Assembly: GCA_934247125.1 (NCBI GenBank)
Contig: CAKQIZ010000041.1
Coordinates: 1-17,446, forward strand
DNA length: 17,446 nucleotides
Source: an uncultured Clostridia bacterium
GTDB lineage: Bacteria; Bacillota; Clostridia; Peptostreptococcales; Anaerovoracaceae
Direction: 5' to 3'
In this document: positions 1-6,688 of the stretch, one piece after another
Position numbering within the stretch: the first letter of the stretch is position 1
Layout: the number at the start of each line of letters is the position of its first letter
Translations under genes and position numbers: made by a program
The notes under the pieces: generated by a model
Databases searched by the model: none
What the model saw: the letters and a program-made list of their open reading frames with translations, nothing else
Told to the model about the DNA's origin: nothing

Positions 1-297
1 GATGCTCTTCAGGAATATACGGTGATGATACTTTCGATCGCAGGCTTCATAGGGCTTGAAGTATATGTAGTGGGATGTATAATGAGAGATGCCTATATGG
101 GGCTGAATGACAAGCCGAAGAGATGGCTGATCGTTTTGTCTGTCATCGCGGCATTCAACTGGGGGATAGCGCTGTTCAACATGATCTCAGGTGCAGGTCT
201 GGCTGGCGTATGGGCTAACATCATGGCAGGAGCACTCGTGGTGATCGCACTGATAGCTTATGCCATAAGACAGCAGATGATAAAGAACGAAGACTAA
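1..297 (+). CDS. Small multi-pass membrane protein, probably 5'-truncated by the window edge
   Basis: The frame is open from base 1 to the TAA at 295-297. The residues before the first possible start (DALQEYTV) look like continuing coding sequence, so the true start is probably outside the window. A GTG at 22 or ATG at 25, with AGGAA at 11-15 in front, could instead give a complete protein of about 91 residues. Three hydrophobic segments are visible: around ILSIAGFIGLEVYVVGCI, WLIVLSVIAAFNWGIALF and IMAGALVVIALIAYAI. They are separated by short polar loops (RDAYMGLNDKPKR) and end in a charged tail QQMIKNED. It lies 25 bases before an XRE-type regulator in the same direction, a pairing common in Firmicutes where the membrane protein accompanies a YgzD-like repressor. 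I do not recognise the family with certainty. No enzymatic motif is visible. Confidence 0.7.
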   Translation, partial: DALQEYTVMILSIAGFIGLEVYVVGCIMRDAYMGLNDKPKRWLIVLSVIAAFNWGIALFNMISGAGLAGVWANIMAGALVVIALIAYAIRQQMIKNED

Positions 298-322
298 AAG
301 GCAGAATAGGGCGGTACATTAT

Positions 323-517
323 ATGAAAAATCTGAAGCTCAAGGCCGCTAGGGCGGCAAAGGATCTTTCACAGCAGGCGCTTGCCGATATAGTCGGAGTT
401 TCAAGACAGACTGTGAACGCTATAGAAAAAGGTGACTACAATCCATCGATAAAGCTTTGCATCTCTATATGCAAGGCGCTTGACAGGACTCTTGACGAAT
501 TGTTCTGGGAAGAATGA
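323..517 (+). CDS. XRE/Cro-CI family small transcriptional regulator (YgzD-like)
   Basis: This is a 64-residue protein that is essentially one helix-turn-helix domain. The hallmark stretch LSQQALADIVGVSRQTVNAIEKG occupies about residues 15-37, and NPSIKLCISICKALDRTLDELF completes the five-helix Cro/CI fold. It carries no ligand-binding or oligomerisation domain. Length and sequence pattern match the YgzD-type minimal regulators found next to small membrane proteins in Bacillota, usually thought to repress their own operon. The start is the ATG at 323. The upstream purine stretch (AGGGCGG near 307-313) is a weak ribosome binding site, so translation may be coupled to the preceding gene, which ends 25 bases upstream. 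A hairpin after the stop probably ends the transcript. The DNA-binding role is secure; the target is not known. Confidence 0.88.
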   Translation: MKNLKLKAARAAKDLSQQALADIVGVSRQTVNAIEKGDYNPSIKLCISICKALDRTLDELFWEE

Positions 518-545
518 TATGTAAAGTCTCAGACATTGCTTATGA

Positions 546-593
546 CCTCGTCTTTAGTGCAGCCGGCATGGCTGCATGTGAAGGCGGGGTTTT
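546..593 (+). terminator. Probable intrinsic terminator after the XRE gene
   Basis: A 9-pair outer stem (546-554 with 581-589, including two G-U pairs) encloses an inner perfect 7-pair hairpin (TGCAGCC 558-564 with GGCTGCA 570-576, loop GGCAT). A short T run (590-593) follows. The branched stem and short U tract are less canonical than the other terminators here, but it sits where the transcript should end. Confidence 0.55.
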
Positions 594-639
594 GTCATTC
601 CGGGAAAATCGAAAATTATATATGCACTACCCGGTTTTG

Positions 640-648
640 TGGTATAAT
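640..648 (+). promoter_or_regulatory. Extended -10 promoter for the tmk operon
   Basis: TGGTATAAT is a perfect extended -10 element (TG at 640-641, TATAAT at 643-648). No good -35 hexamer lies 16-18 bases upstream, which is usual for extended -10 promoters. It would leave a leader of about 95 bases before the ATG at 750. The leader contains an inverted repeat (CACTGG 654-659 with CCAGTG 682-687) of unknown importance. Confidence 0.65.
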
Positions 649-749
649 GGACACACTGGTCAGAAAACGCTGCGGTGAGAGCCAGTGATACAGTAAGATC
701 CAGCGGCGGAGCGATAATAAAGAAGCAAGATGATTAAGAGGTCGGAACT

Positions 750-1316
750 ATGGGATTTTTAAAGTTTGTATTCGTGCTGCTTCTGGTTGTGCCTGTAGCG
801 GTACTGATGCTGTACTTTGTAAGCAATCTTAGCGATAAGATGAAAATATCGATAAAAAATCAGAAGAATAATGACAGCTCTGCGGACAGGAAAACACAAG
901 AAAACGGACCTAAAGAAAAAAGACCGCAGCTGCGCAGCCTTTTTACGCGTAAGAAAAAGAACGGTGCAGAAAAAAGTTCCAATGGGAAAAAGCGGTCTGA
1001 AAAAGATGGCAGGAAAGATCACACGCCCGAACGAAAAGCGCGCGATCATGACGCATACAGCTATTCAGGTACATCGTCAGACAAAGATTATCTCAAGGAT
1101 ACGCCGTATTACCGTAAAAAACAGGAAATGAAGGCGGCGCAGGGCGGCAGGCCGGAACGCAGCAGCTTTGCAGGAGCTTCGGCATCATCCGGAAGACATG
1201 CGGAAAGCTATTTTGATCGCAGACATAAAACAGACAGCAGCCAGAAGGGCATGAGCAAGAGACAGAGAAGGAAAGCAAGAAAAAGTAAGAAGAAAGTCAG
1301 AGAATCACAGAAATGA
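750..1316 (+). CDS. Membrane-anchored polybasic protein of unknown function, first gene of the tmk operon
   Basis: A 188-residue protein I do not recognise. Residues 3-25 form one hydrophobic segment (FLKFVFVLLLVVPVAVLMLYFV). Everything after about residue 30 is highly charged and of low complexity, rich in Lys, Arg, Ser, Asp and Gln, with no predicted globular core and a final run of basic residues (KRQRRKARKSKKKVRESQK). The dense positive charge after the segment predicts that the tail lies in the cytoplasm, so this should be a disordered basic arm tethered to the membrane. Such arms can bind RNA, DNA or acidic lipids, but nothing in the sequence says which. AGAGG before the ATG at 750 supports the start. 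Its stop overlaps the tmk start by 4 bases (ATGA), so the two are translationally coupled. Antisense frames over this gene reflect its skewed composition. Confidence 0.75.
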   Translation: MGFLKFVFVLLLVVPVAVLMLYFVSNLSDKMKISIKNQKNNDSSADRKTQENGPKEKRPQLRSLFTRKKKNGAEKSSNGKKRSEKDGRKDHTPERKARDHDAYSYSGTSSDKDYLKDTPYYRKKQEMKAAQGGRPERSSFAGASASSGRHAESYFDRRHKTDSSQKGMSKRQRRKARKSKKKVRESQK

Positions 1317-1957
1317 GAAAAGGCTATTTTATATCTTTTGAAGGAGTGGACGGCTCCGGCAAATCGACGCAGATAAAGAAACTGTATGAGTTTTTTACAG
1401 CGAAAGGATACGAAGTCGTTCTTACCAGAGAGCCGGGAGGCACGGATATAGGAGAGAAGATAAGAGAGATAATACTGGACAAGTCCAATGCGGATATGGC
1501 GTATATGACGGAAGCTCTGCTGTATGCTGCATCGCGTGCCCAGCATGTCAGCGAGGTCATAGCTCCGGCTGTTGAAGCGGGGAAGATCGTAATATGCGAC
1601 AGATTCGTTGATTCCAGCATAGCATATCAGGGATGCGGCAGACAGCTGGGAGACTGTGTGGAGATCATAAACAGGTGTGCGGTAAACGAATGTATGCCGG
1701 ATATCACATTCCTTATGAAAGTCAGACCGGATGTGAGCATCAGCCGCATGAAAGATCGTGAGCTCGACAGGATCGAGATGGAAAACATGGAATTTTACAA
1801 AAGGGTCTCTGAGGGGTACGATAAGCTTGAAAAGGAATGTCCGGAAAGAATAATAGGTATCGATGCCGACGGCACGATAGAGGATATCGAAAGCGCGATC
1901 CTCGCTCATATGGAAAAGCTGATACACACAGGGCGGCAGGAAGCCGGGACGGACTAA
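1313..1957 (+). CDS. tmk: Thymidylate kinase
   Basis: Phosphorylates dTMP to dTDP with ATP in the cytoplasm, the step that commits to dTTP synthesis. The 214-residue length is normal for the bacterial enzyme. The P-loop is FEGVDGSGKST (residues 9-19). The TREPGG motif (38-43) contributes to substrate binding. The DRF motif (96-98) is followed by SSIAYQG (101-107), the usual thymidylate kinase signature contacting the nucleotide. The region around residues 145-165 (SRMKDRELDRIEMENMEFYKRV) fits the lid. The start ATG overlaps the stop of the preceding polybasic protein gene by 4 bases, and holB begins one base after the tmk stop, so this is the middle of an operon. The tmk-holB-ricT-trmN6 order is a conserved Firmicutes neighbourhood. 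Confidence 0.97.
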   Translation: MRKGYFISFEGVDGSGKSTQIKKLYEFFTAKGYEVVLTREPGGTDIGEKIREIILDKSNADMAYMTEALLYAASRAQHVSEVIAPAVEAGKIVICDRFVDSSIAYQGCGRQLGDCVEIINRCAVNECMPDITFLMKVRPDVSISRMKDRELDRIEMENMEFYKRVSEGYDKLEKECPERIIGIDADGTIEDIESAILAHMEKLIHTGRQEAGTD

Positions 1958-1958
1958 A

Positions 1959-2771
1959 ATGCATTTTCAGAACTATGATGAAAACAGAAATCTGATAGAC
2001 AGGCTGGAAAATATAATAGAAAATGATATCGTATCACACGCATACATTTTTGAAGGTCCGGGATATGTAGACAAAAAATCGTTTGCAGACAGCTTTGTAA
2101 AGGGCATACTGTGCCCTCTCAATGATGGTGAGAACTGCGGCAGGTGCGGCATATGCAGCAAGATAGATCACGGCAATCATGAGGATGTGATCGATATCGC
2201 GGCCTCGGGAAGCTCGATAAAGGATGCAGACATAGTCAGGATGCAGGAGAGCCTTAAAAGCAAACCTTTTGGAGACAGGCATATCGTTGTGATAGAAAAC
2301 AGTGATACTATGACTCTTCGAGCGCAGAACAGACTGCTGAAAACTCTGGAGGAGCCTCCGGGCAAAACGTTGATAATACTGCTGTCTGAGAATATGGAGA
2401 ACATGATACCGACGATACAGTCAAGATGCGTTAAATACAGGATAAACCATCCGGGGAACGACGGCTGCGGTTTTATGCTCGAAAAAGCTGAGAAAATAGC
2501 CGGGATGGCACTCGATCGCGAGCCTTTTTACAAGCTGAAGAAAGAAGTAGAGGATGTGCTCAAAGATAAAGATGAGACCGCGGCGCTTCTTGACGGGCTT
2601 CAGATAACGTTCCGCAATATGATCGTGAACAGAAACAAAGGCATATCCCTTTATAAGGATGAGGATATGATAAGAAACATACATGCGGCTGAAACTGCCC
2701 GCAGGCGTATAAAAGAGGGCGTTTCCCCGGCATATGCGATAAAGGATTTACTGATAAAAATCGGAGGATAG
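1959..2771 (+). CDS. holB: DNA polymerase III clamp-loader subunit delta-prime
   Basis: A 270-residue AAA+ protein that should act as the stator of the clamp loader, placing the beta sliding clamp on primed DNA. Four cysteines (residues 52, 60, 63, 66) form the zinc module typical of delta-prime and gamma/tau. The P-loop position (GPGYVDKKS, 33-41) lacks a canonical Walker A, and the Walker B region reads IENSDTM rather than DEAH, consistent with delta-prime, which does not hydrolyse ATP. The SRC arginine-finger motif is intact (SRC 155-157 in IPTIQSRCVKY). TLEEPP (129-134) is another family hallmark. It starts one base after the tmk stop and ends three bases before the ricT start. The protein is shorter than the E. 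coli subunit but typical for Clostridia. Confidence 0.93.
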   Translation: MHFQNYDENRNLIDRLENIIENDIVSHAYIFEGPGYVDKKSFADSFVKGILCPLNDGENCGRCGICSKIDHGNHEDVIDIAASGSSIKDADIVRMQESLKSKPFGDRHIVVIENSDTMTLRAQNRLLKTLEEPPGKTLIILLSENMENMIPTIQSRCVKYRINHPGNDGCGFMLEKAEKIAGMALDREPFYKLKKEVEDVLKDKDETAALLDGLQITFRNMIVNRNKGISLYKDEDMIRNIHAAETARRRIKEGVSPAYAIKDLLIKIGG

Positions 2772-2774
2772 ATA

Positions 2775-3836
2775 ATGGCGAAAGTAGTTGGAATAAAGTT
2801 TAAGGAGGCGGGAAAGCTTTATTATTTCAGTCCCGGTGAGTTTCATGTAGGGATAGGCGATAATGTCATCGTCGAAACTGCAAGGGGACTTGAATTCGGA
2901 AAAGTCACCATGGGCGAGACTGAGGTGAGTGACAGAGAGCTGGTCGCACCGCTGAAGAATATAATAAGAATAGCGACGGAAAAAGATAAAAAGAAGCATA
3001 ATGAAAACATTGCGAAAAAAGAAGAAGCGCTCAGGATCTGCCAGGAAAAGGTCAATGCGCACAAGCTTGAAATGAAGCTTATCGATGTGGAATACACGTT
3101 TGACAACAGCAAGGTGATATTTTACTTCACGGCAGACGGCAGAGTCGATTTCAGGGAACTGGTAAAGGATCTGGCATCCATTTTCAGGATGAGGATAGAG
3201 CTCAGACAGATCGGAGTCAGAGACGAGGCGAAAATGCTCGGTGGTGTGGGAAACTGCGGGCGCGGTCTGTGCTGCAGCACATGGCTTTCTGATTTTGAAC
3301 CGGTCTCGATCAAGATGGCAAAGGTACAGAATCTGTCATTGAATCCGTCGAAGATATCCGGGATATGCGGTAGACTGATGTGCTGTCTGAAATTTGAAAA
3401 TGAAGTTTATACTCACCTCAAAAAAGGTATGCCGTCGACCGGTGAGAAGATAAAGACTCCTGACGGGATCGCAGTCGTGACCGATGTGAACATACTCGAG
3501 AGCACAGTCAAAGCAAGACTGGTGGTCGAAGAATGTGCAAACACCAGGGAAAAAGAACAGAAAAGCGGCAAGGATGTGAAAAACGGCAAGGACAAGGATA
3601 CAAAGAACGGCGGCAGGGGGAAATCTTCAAAGGACGGTAAAGACAAGGCTTCGAAAGATAATAAAGACAAGCCGAACGAAAACGATAAAGAAGAGAAACT
3701 GAGCACTGAGATCTACACTTATAAAAAATCAGAAATAAAGCGCCTCGGCAGAAAAAACAGCAAGAAGAAGACCGATGATCTCGAGGATCTCGACGAAAAT
3801 GTGCTCAGAGAAATAAAAGAACTGATGAAAGACTGA
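2775..3836 (+). CDS. ricT: RicT/YaaT-like PSP1 protein with a lysine-rich C-terminal extension
   Basis: A 353-residue protein with a PSP1 domain in roughly residues 1-250. In Bacillus subtilis RicT (YaaT) forms the Y-complex with RicA and RicF, which carries [4Fe-4S] clusters and steers RNase Y in mRNA processing, affecting sporulation and competence. The cysteine pairs expected of such a protein are present: C161, C166 and C167 in NCGRGLCCSTW, and C198, C203 and C204 in GICGRLMCCLKFENE. After residue 255 the sequence becomes a lysine-, aspartate- and glycine-rich repeat-like linker (about 257-309), then a charged helical end (DDLEDLDENVLREIKELMKD). Bacillus RicT is about 275 residues, so this tail is an addition of roughly 80-100 residues. 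It lies directly after holB and 10 bases before the methyltransferase. The core call is firm; the tail's role is unknown. Confidence 0.92.
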   Translation: MAKVVGIKFKEAGKLYYFSPGEFHVGIGDNVIVETARGLEFGKVTMGETEVSDRELVAPLKNIIRIATEKDKKKHNENIAKKEEALRICQEKVNAHKLEMKLIDVEYTFDNSKVIFYFTADGRVDFRELVKDLASIFRMRIELRQIGVRDEAKMLGGVGNCGRGLCCSTWLSDFEPVSIKMAKVQNLSLNPSKISGICGRLMCCLKFENEVYTHLKKGMPSTGEKIKTPDGIAVVTDVNILESTVKARLVVEECANTREKEQKSGKDVKNGKDKDTKNGGRGKSSKDGKDKASKDNKDKPNENDKEEKLSTEIYTYKKSEIKRLGRKNSKKKTDDLEDLDENVLREIKELMKD

Positions 3837-3846
3837 CGGAGACCGA

Positions 3847-4575
3847 ATGGAAAGAATAGAAGACGTCGGGTTCGGCGGGCTGAAGCTGATACAGGAAAGC
3901 GAGAGCTTCTGTTACGGTATCGATGCAGTGATACTGGCGGACTTTGCATACCGTACATGCAGCAGTTTCAGGACTGCAGTGGACCTGGGGACGGGCAACG
4001 GCATAATCCCGTTCATACTCAGCCGTAAAAATGAAGCGGCGGATTTCATCGGAGTCGAGCTTCAGGAGGAAGCTATAGATCTGGCAAGGCGCAGCTGCAG
4101 TCTAAATGGTCTCGGATCCAGGATCGAGTTCGTGCAGTCGGACGTTGCGGAGCTTACGCCGGAAACCGTCGGGAATCGCGAGATAGATATAGTCACGTGC
4201 AATCCGCCGTATTTTCCTAAAGGCGGAGGGATACCAAGCAGCAGTTCGAGCAAATTCATCGCCAGGCATGAGACAGTCGCTTCGGTAGATGATTTTGTAA
4301 AGGCTGCAGCGGTGCTTTTGAATGGAAAGGGACACTTTTTCATGGTGCACAGACCGTCGCGACTGGTGGATATATTCTGCAGCTGCCGCGAGCACGCACT
4401 GGAACCGAAGGATGTAAGGTTCGTGGTGCCTAGAGCCGGTGAATTGCCGAATATCGTGCTGATACACTGTACGGCAGGGGGCGGCAGAGAGCTGCACATG
4501 ATGAAAGAGTTGTGTGTATATGGACCGGATGGAAAGTATACCGATGAAATAATGAAGATATATGAAAGAGCATGA
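3847..4575 (+). CDS. trmN6: TrmN6-like tRNA1(Val) (adenine-N6)-methyltransferase (YabB family)
   Basis: A 242-residue SAM-dependent Rossmann-fold methyltransferase. Motif I is AVDLGTGNGIIPFIL (residues 44-58). The acidic residue ending strand 2 is in GVELQEEA (69-76). The catalytic NPPY motif (119-122) marks N6-adenine or N5-glutamine transferases. The N-terminal GYGIDAV-like segment (CYGIDAVILADFA, 22-34) is typical of the COG4123/YabB family, whose E. coli member methylates A37 of tRNA1(Val). In B. subtilis the same family sits just downstream of the tmk-holB-yaaT cluster, as here. It is the last gene of the operon and runs convergently into spmB. The methyltransferase fold is certain, while the exact tRNA substrate is inferred from family and position. 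Confidence 0.88.
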   Translation: MERIEDVGFGGLKLIQESESFCYGIDAVILADFAYRTCSSFRTAVDLGTGNGIIPFILSRKNEAADFIGVELQEEAIDLARRSCSLNGLGSRIEFVQSDVAELTPETVGNREIDIVTCNPPYFPKGGGIPSSSSSKFIARHETVASVDDFVKAAAVLLNGKGHFFMVHRPSRLVDIFCSCREHALEPKDVRFVVPRAGELPNIVLIHCTAGGGRELHMMKELCVYGPDGKYTDEIMKIYERA

Positions 4576-4596
4576 GCCTGCAGATAAACCCGGGGC

Positions 4597-4619
4597 CTGA
4601 AAGCCGTCTGTGCTTTCAG
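4597..4619. terminator. Hairpin between convergent trmN6 and spmB
   Basis: A perfect 8-pair stem, CTGAAAGC (4597-4604) with GCTTTCAG (4612-4619), has a 7-base loop and overlaps the spmB stop codon. Neither strand shows a clear U tract after it, so it may be a weak bidirectional terminator or a 3'-end stabiliser. The gap between the two convergent genes is only 40 bases. Confidence 0.45.
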
Positions 4620-5143
4620 ATCAGCATGCATATATATACAGAGGCGAAAATACCTGCGATATAACCTATGAGACCCGCTGTGAATGCGTGTCTCATTTTT
4701 TTCACTGATGTGACGCCGAAGTAAAGCGCCAGTACGTAGAAGACTGTTTCGCAGCTTCCGACCATGACTGAAGCGGAGCGCCCGATGAATGAATCTGCAC
4801 CGGCGCTTTCCATGATCTTTTCGGCTACTACGAGAGAACCGCTGCCGGATACAGGGCGCAGGAATATCAGCGATATAAGCTCTTTGGGTATCGAAAAAAA
4901 TTCGCATACCGGAGCGGCGGCCTTTTCGATGAATTCCATAGCTCCGGAAGATGTGAGTGTTTCTATGGCTATGAATATACCGATTATGAACGGGAGTATG
5001 TCAAAGCAGGTGCGGAGTCCTTCGCGGGCACCTTCGATGAACACATCATAGACTGCAGTTTTTGTCCGTATGCCGTATACGATTATCACTGTGATCAGGA
5101 TAGGCAGGAATAATGTCGACATGATACTGAGTATATCAGACAT
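4616..5143 (-). CDS. spmB: Spore maturation protein B
   Basis: A 175-residue multi-pass membrane protein of the nucleoside-recognition (Gate) superfamily. In B. subtilis SpmA and SpmB are needed for spore core dehydration and heat resistance. Diagnostic features are the first membrane segment (IMSTLFLPILITVIIVYGI), the amphipathic stretch TAVYDVFIEGAREGLRTCFDILPF, and the conserved loops RPVSGSGSLVV and VGSCETVFYVLALYFG. I choose the ATG at 5143 (MSDILS) rather than an in-frame ATG six codons upstream at 5161, because AAAGGAG lies at the correct distance (about 5152-5158) before it. The gene then overlaps the end of spmA by 8 bases, indicating coupled translation. The length matches the Bacillus protein (about 178). 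Confidence 0.94.
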   Translation of the reverse strand: MSDILSIMSTLFLPILITVIIVYGIRTKTAVYDVFIEGAREGLRTCFDILPFIIGIFIAIETLTSSGAMEFIEKAAAPVCEFFSIPKELISLIFLRPVSGSGSLVVAEKIMESAGADSFIGRSASVMVGSCETVFYVLALYFGVTSVKKMRHAFTAGLIGYIAGIFASVYICMLI

Positions 5144-5717
5144 TTCGGCGTCTCCTTTCACACAGCTTGCAGGTGATCACGGAGACCGTCATGGAAATGA
5201 GCCCTGCTATGATCGAAGGCAGTATGATATCCTCGGGATGAGCGGAGCCCAGATCGCTGCGGACCTTGATGACTGTGATGGGGACGAGCTGGATCATCGA
5301 CATCGACAGCGACATGAACATGCACATCTCGTTGCTGGCGTAAAGCGGAGTCGGGTTTTCCTCGTCGAGAAGCTCCATTGCTTTGAGGGAAAATACAGTT
5401 GCGCTGTTGCCTGCTCCAAAGATATTGGCCATGAAGCTCATTATCATCATGCCCATAGTGCGGTCGTTTTTTTCGTTCGGGAAAAGGAAGGACATAACAG
5501 GGCTGACGGCATCTGAGATCTTCTTTATCAGTCCGGATTCCTCGGCTATTTTCATAAGTCCGCTCCACACTGCCATTATGCCTGCCAGAGATATTATGAA
5601 ATGTACAGCATCTGTACATCCTGACATCAGGCTGTCGGTAAATTCAGATGTTTTCCCGTTTGCGACAGAAAAGCATACTCCTGCAGCGAGCATCGCGCCC
5701 CATATATAATTCATCAT
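5136..5717 (-). CDS. spmA: Spore maturation protein A
   Basis: A 193-residue membrane protein of the same Gate superfamily as SpmB and its partner in spore core dehydration. Visible landmarks are the N-terminal segment MNYIWGAMLAAGVCFSVANG, the loop FTDSLMSGCTDAVHFIISLAGIMAVWSGLM, the motif NIFGAGNSATVFSLKAM, and a final hydrophobic span (IILPSIIAGLISMTVSVIT) before a basic end (CERRRRNV). Two adjacent ATG codons (5717 and 5714) follow a good ribosome binding site (GAGGTG), with 5717 at the better spacing. Gene order spmA-spmB with a short overlap is conserved in spore formers. In Bacillus the pair is transcribed in the mother cell under sigma-E, and candidate sites lie upstream here, though weakly matched. 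Confidence 0.95.
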   Translation of the reverse strand: MMNYIWGAMLAAGVCFSVANGKTSEFTDSLMSGCTDAVHFIISLAGIMAVWSGLMKIAEESGLIKKISDAVSPVMSFLFPNEKNDRTMGMMIMSFMANIFGAGNSATVFSLKAMELLDEENPTPLYASNEMCMFMSLSMSMIQLVPITVIKVRSDLGSAHPEDIILPSIIAGLISMTVSVITCKLCERRRRNV

Positions 5718-5793
5718 GATCTATCACCTCTACATAAAAGTATTCATACAGGCAGAAAGTATGTTTAAAGGATGTCTGGTATCTGATAAAATT

Positions 5794-5824
5794 TTTGTAT
5801 GATGACAGACTGAAAATGTATGAA
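5794..5824 (-). promoter_or_regulatory. Candidate sigma-E-type promoter for spmAB
   Basis: On the minus strand, TTCATACA (5817-5824), a 15-base spacer and CATACAAA (5794-5801) resemble the B. subtilis sigma-E consensus (GKMATATT, about 14, CATACAAT): 5 of 8 and 7 of 8 matches. It would give a leader of about 70 bases. A second, closer -10-like site CATACTTT (5756-5763) has a poorer upstream half. Both are weak predictions. Confidence 0.3.
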
Positions 5825-5831
5825 AAAGTAC

Positions 5832-5860
5832 TTGAAGCAATTTCCATTTTATGTGATAAT
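5832..5860 (+). promoter_or_regulatory. Sigma-A promoter for the small coiled-coil membrane protein
   Basis: TTGAAG (5832-5837), a 17-base spacer and GATAAT (5855-5860) with a TG one base before the -10 form a good extended vegetative promoter. Transcription would begin about 18 bases before the ATG at 5885. This supports rejecting the longer in-frame start at 5795, which lies upstream of the promoter. Confidence 0.7.
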
Positions 5861-5884
5861 ATAAGAAGTATGGGAGGATTGCCT

Positions 5885-6208
5885 ATGAGTGTAACAATTG
5901 ATTTGAAGATGCTATTGCTTATAATCGTATGCATTGCCATCGTAGTGCTGGTTATATATGTAGTGCGTTTTTTAAAAAGCCTTATGGTGACGCTGGAACA
6001 TACGAACGAGGTGCTGAAGGATGTTGAAGTGATCACTGATATAGCGGCCAAACGCAGCGAAGATGTCGACGGCATCATAAGTGATGTTGCGGACACAGTT
6101 TCCGATATAACGGAAACGATAAACGGTAAGCAGAGTATAATATCAACAGCAGCTGCGATCGCAAAAGCGGTGATTTCTATCAGGAACACTGCAGATAAGG
6201 AGAAATAG
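5885..6208 (+). CDS. Small single-pass membrane protein with a helical cytoplasmic domain (DUF948-like)
   Basis: The frame extends upstream to 5795, but the strong promoter at 5832-5860 and a GGGAGG ribosome binding site at 5872-5877 identify the ATG at 5885 (MSVTIDLKM) as the start, giving 107 residues. Residues 9-27 form one membrane span (MLLLIIVCIAIVVLVIYVV), followed by basic RFLKS, so the C-terminus should be cytoplasmic. The rest is predicted helix with heptad-like hydrophobic spacing (LEHTNEVLKDVEVITDIAAKRS, then IISDVADTVSDITETI), similar in layout to DUF948-type proteins and to methyl-accepting linker helices. No catalytic motif is present. It is a single-gene unit between spmA and abrB. 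The function is unknown. Confidence 0.75.
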   Translation: MSVTIDLKMLLLIIVCIAIVVLVIYVVRFLKSLMVTLEHTNEVLKDVEVITDIAAKRSEDVDGIISDVADTVSDITETINGKQSIISTAAAIAKAVISIRNTADKEK

Positions 6209-6280
6209 CAGCAGAGTACAGTAATATACTTTAATATATAGACGTTTAGAACGGTCTGGGTATTGAAAGGAGTTTTAACT

Positions 6281-6523
6281 ATGAAAGCAACAGGTATAGT
6301 AAGAAAAGTCGATGAACTGGGAAGAATTGTTTTACCTATAGAACTTAGAAGAACGCTGAACATAAACATCAAGGATCCGCTTGAGATATATGTCGACGGT
6401 GAATCCATCATGCTGAAGAAATATCAGCCTGCATGCGTGTTCTGCGGAAGTTCGGACGGGATAAAGCAGATCAAAGGAAAAAATGTGTGCAGTAAATGTA
6501 TCAAAGAGTTACAGGAACTGTAG
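6281..6523 (+). CDS. abrB: AbrB-type transition-state regulator with a C-terminal zinc-ribbon-like tail
   Basis: An 80-residue protein whose first 50 residues closely follow the swapped-hairpin DNA-binding domain of B. subtilis AbrB and Abh: GIVRKVDELGRIVLPIELRRTL, then LEIYVDGESIMLKKY. AbrB proteins are dimeric or tetrameric global repressors of post-exponential genes. The C-terminus differs from Bacillus AbrB. It carries two Cys pairs, CVFC (about 53-56) and CSKC (about 70-73), separated by 13 residues (GSSDGIKQIKGKNV), which should bind one zinc ion. AAAGGAG at 6266-6272 selects the ATG at 6281 over an in-frame start 18 bases upstream. A strong terminator follows. An imperfect palindrome (about 6240-6257) just upstream could be an operator, but I cannot show that. 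Confidence 0.93.
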   Translation: MKATGIVRKVDELGRIVLPIELRRTLNINIKDPLEIYVDGESIMLKKYQPACVFCGSSDGIKQIKGKNVCSKCIKELQEL

Positions 6524-6540
6524 CCGCAGCTTAATAAAGG

Positions 6541-6577
6541 CGCAAAAGAGGAACAATTTAATTGTCCTTTTTTTGCG
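6541..6577. terminator. Intrinsic terminator after abrB
   Basis: The arms 6541-6557 and 6561-6577 form a 17-position stem with one A-C mismatch and two G-U pairs, around a 3-base loop. The 3' arm contains seven consecutive T residues, preceded by the matching A-rich 5' arm, so it can work in both directions. Confidence 0.85.
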
Positions 6578-6609
6578 TTAAAACAAATCCATATGGCAAC
6601 AATAAAAGA

Positions 6610-6673
6610 AAGGAAGAGGTTTTGTTAGTACGTTTTGCTCCCCTTATGTGTAAAACCTGCATGCCTCTTCCTT
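6610..6673. repeat. Perfect 10-bp inverted repeat between abrB and murA
   Basis: AAGGAAGAGG (6610-6619) and CCTCTTCCTT (6664-6673) are exact inverted repeats 44 bases apart. Inside, TTTT (6620-6623) can extend the stem with AAAA (6652-6655) across a bulge; alternatively AGGTTTT (6617-6623) pairs exactly with AAAACCT (6652-6658). There is no U tract after it. The purpose is unknown. Confidence 0.7.
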
Positions 6674-6688
6674 AATCATGTGTAAACC

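Noticed and set aside
1208..1927. A 239-codon minus-strand open frame over tmk
   Set aside because: It is fully antisense to an intact thymidylate kinase, lacks a ribosome binding site and shows no recognisable domain. It is a shadow of the coding strand's composition.
4062..4907. A 281-codon minus-strand open frame across trmN6 and the end of spmB
   Set aside because: It overlaps two well-supported genes in other frames and its translation resembles no family.
5644..6411. A 255-codon minus-strand open frame over 5644-6411
   Set aside because: It runs antisense to the small membrane protein and abrB and overlaps the spmA start. Its Ser/Thr/Ile-rich translation is typical of antisense reading.
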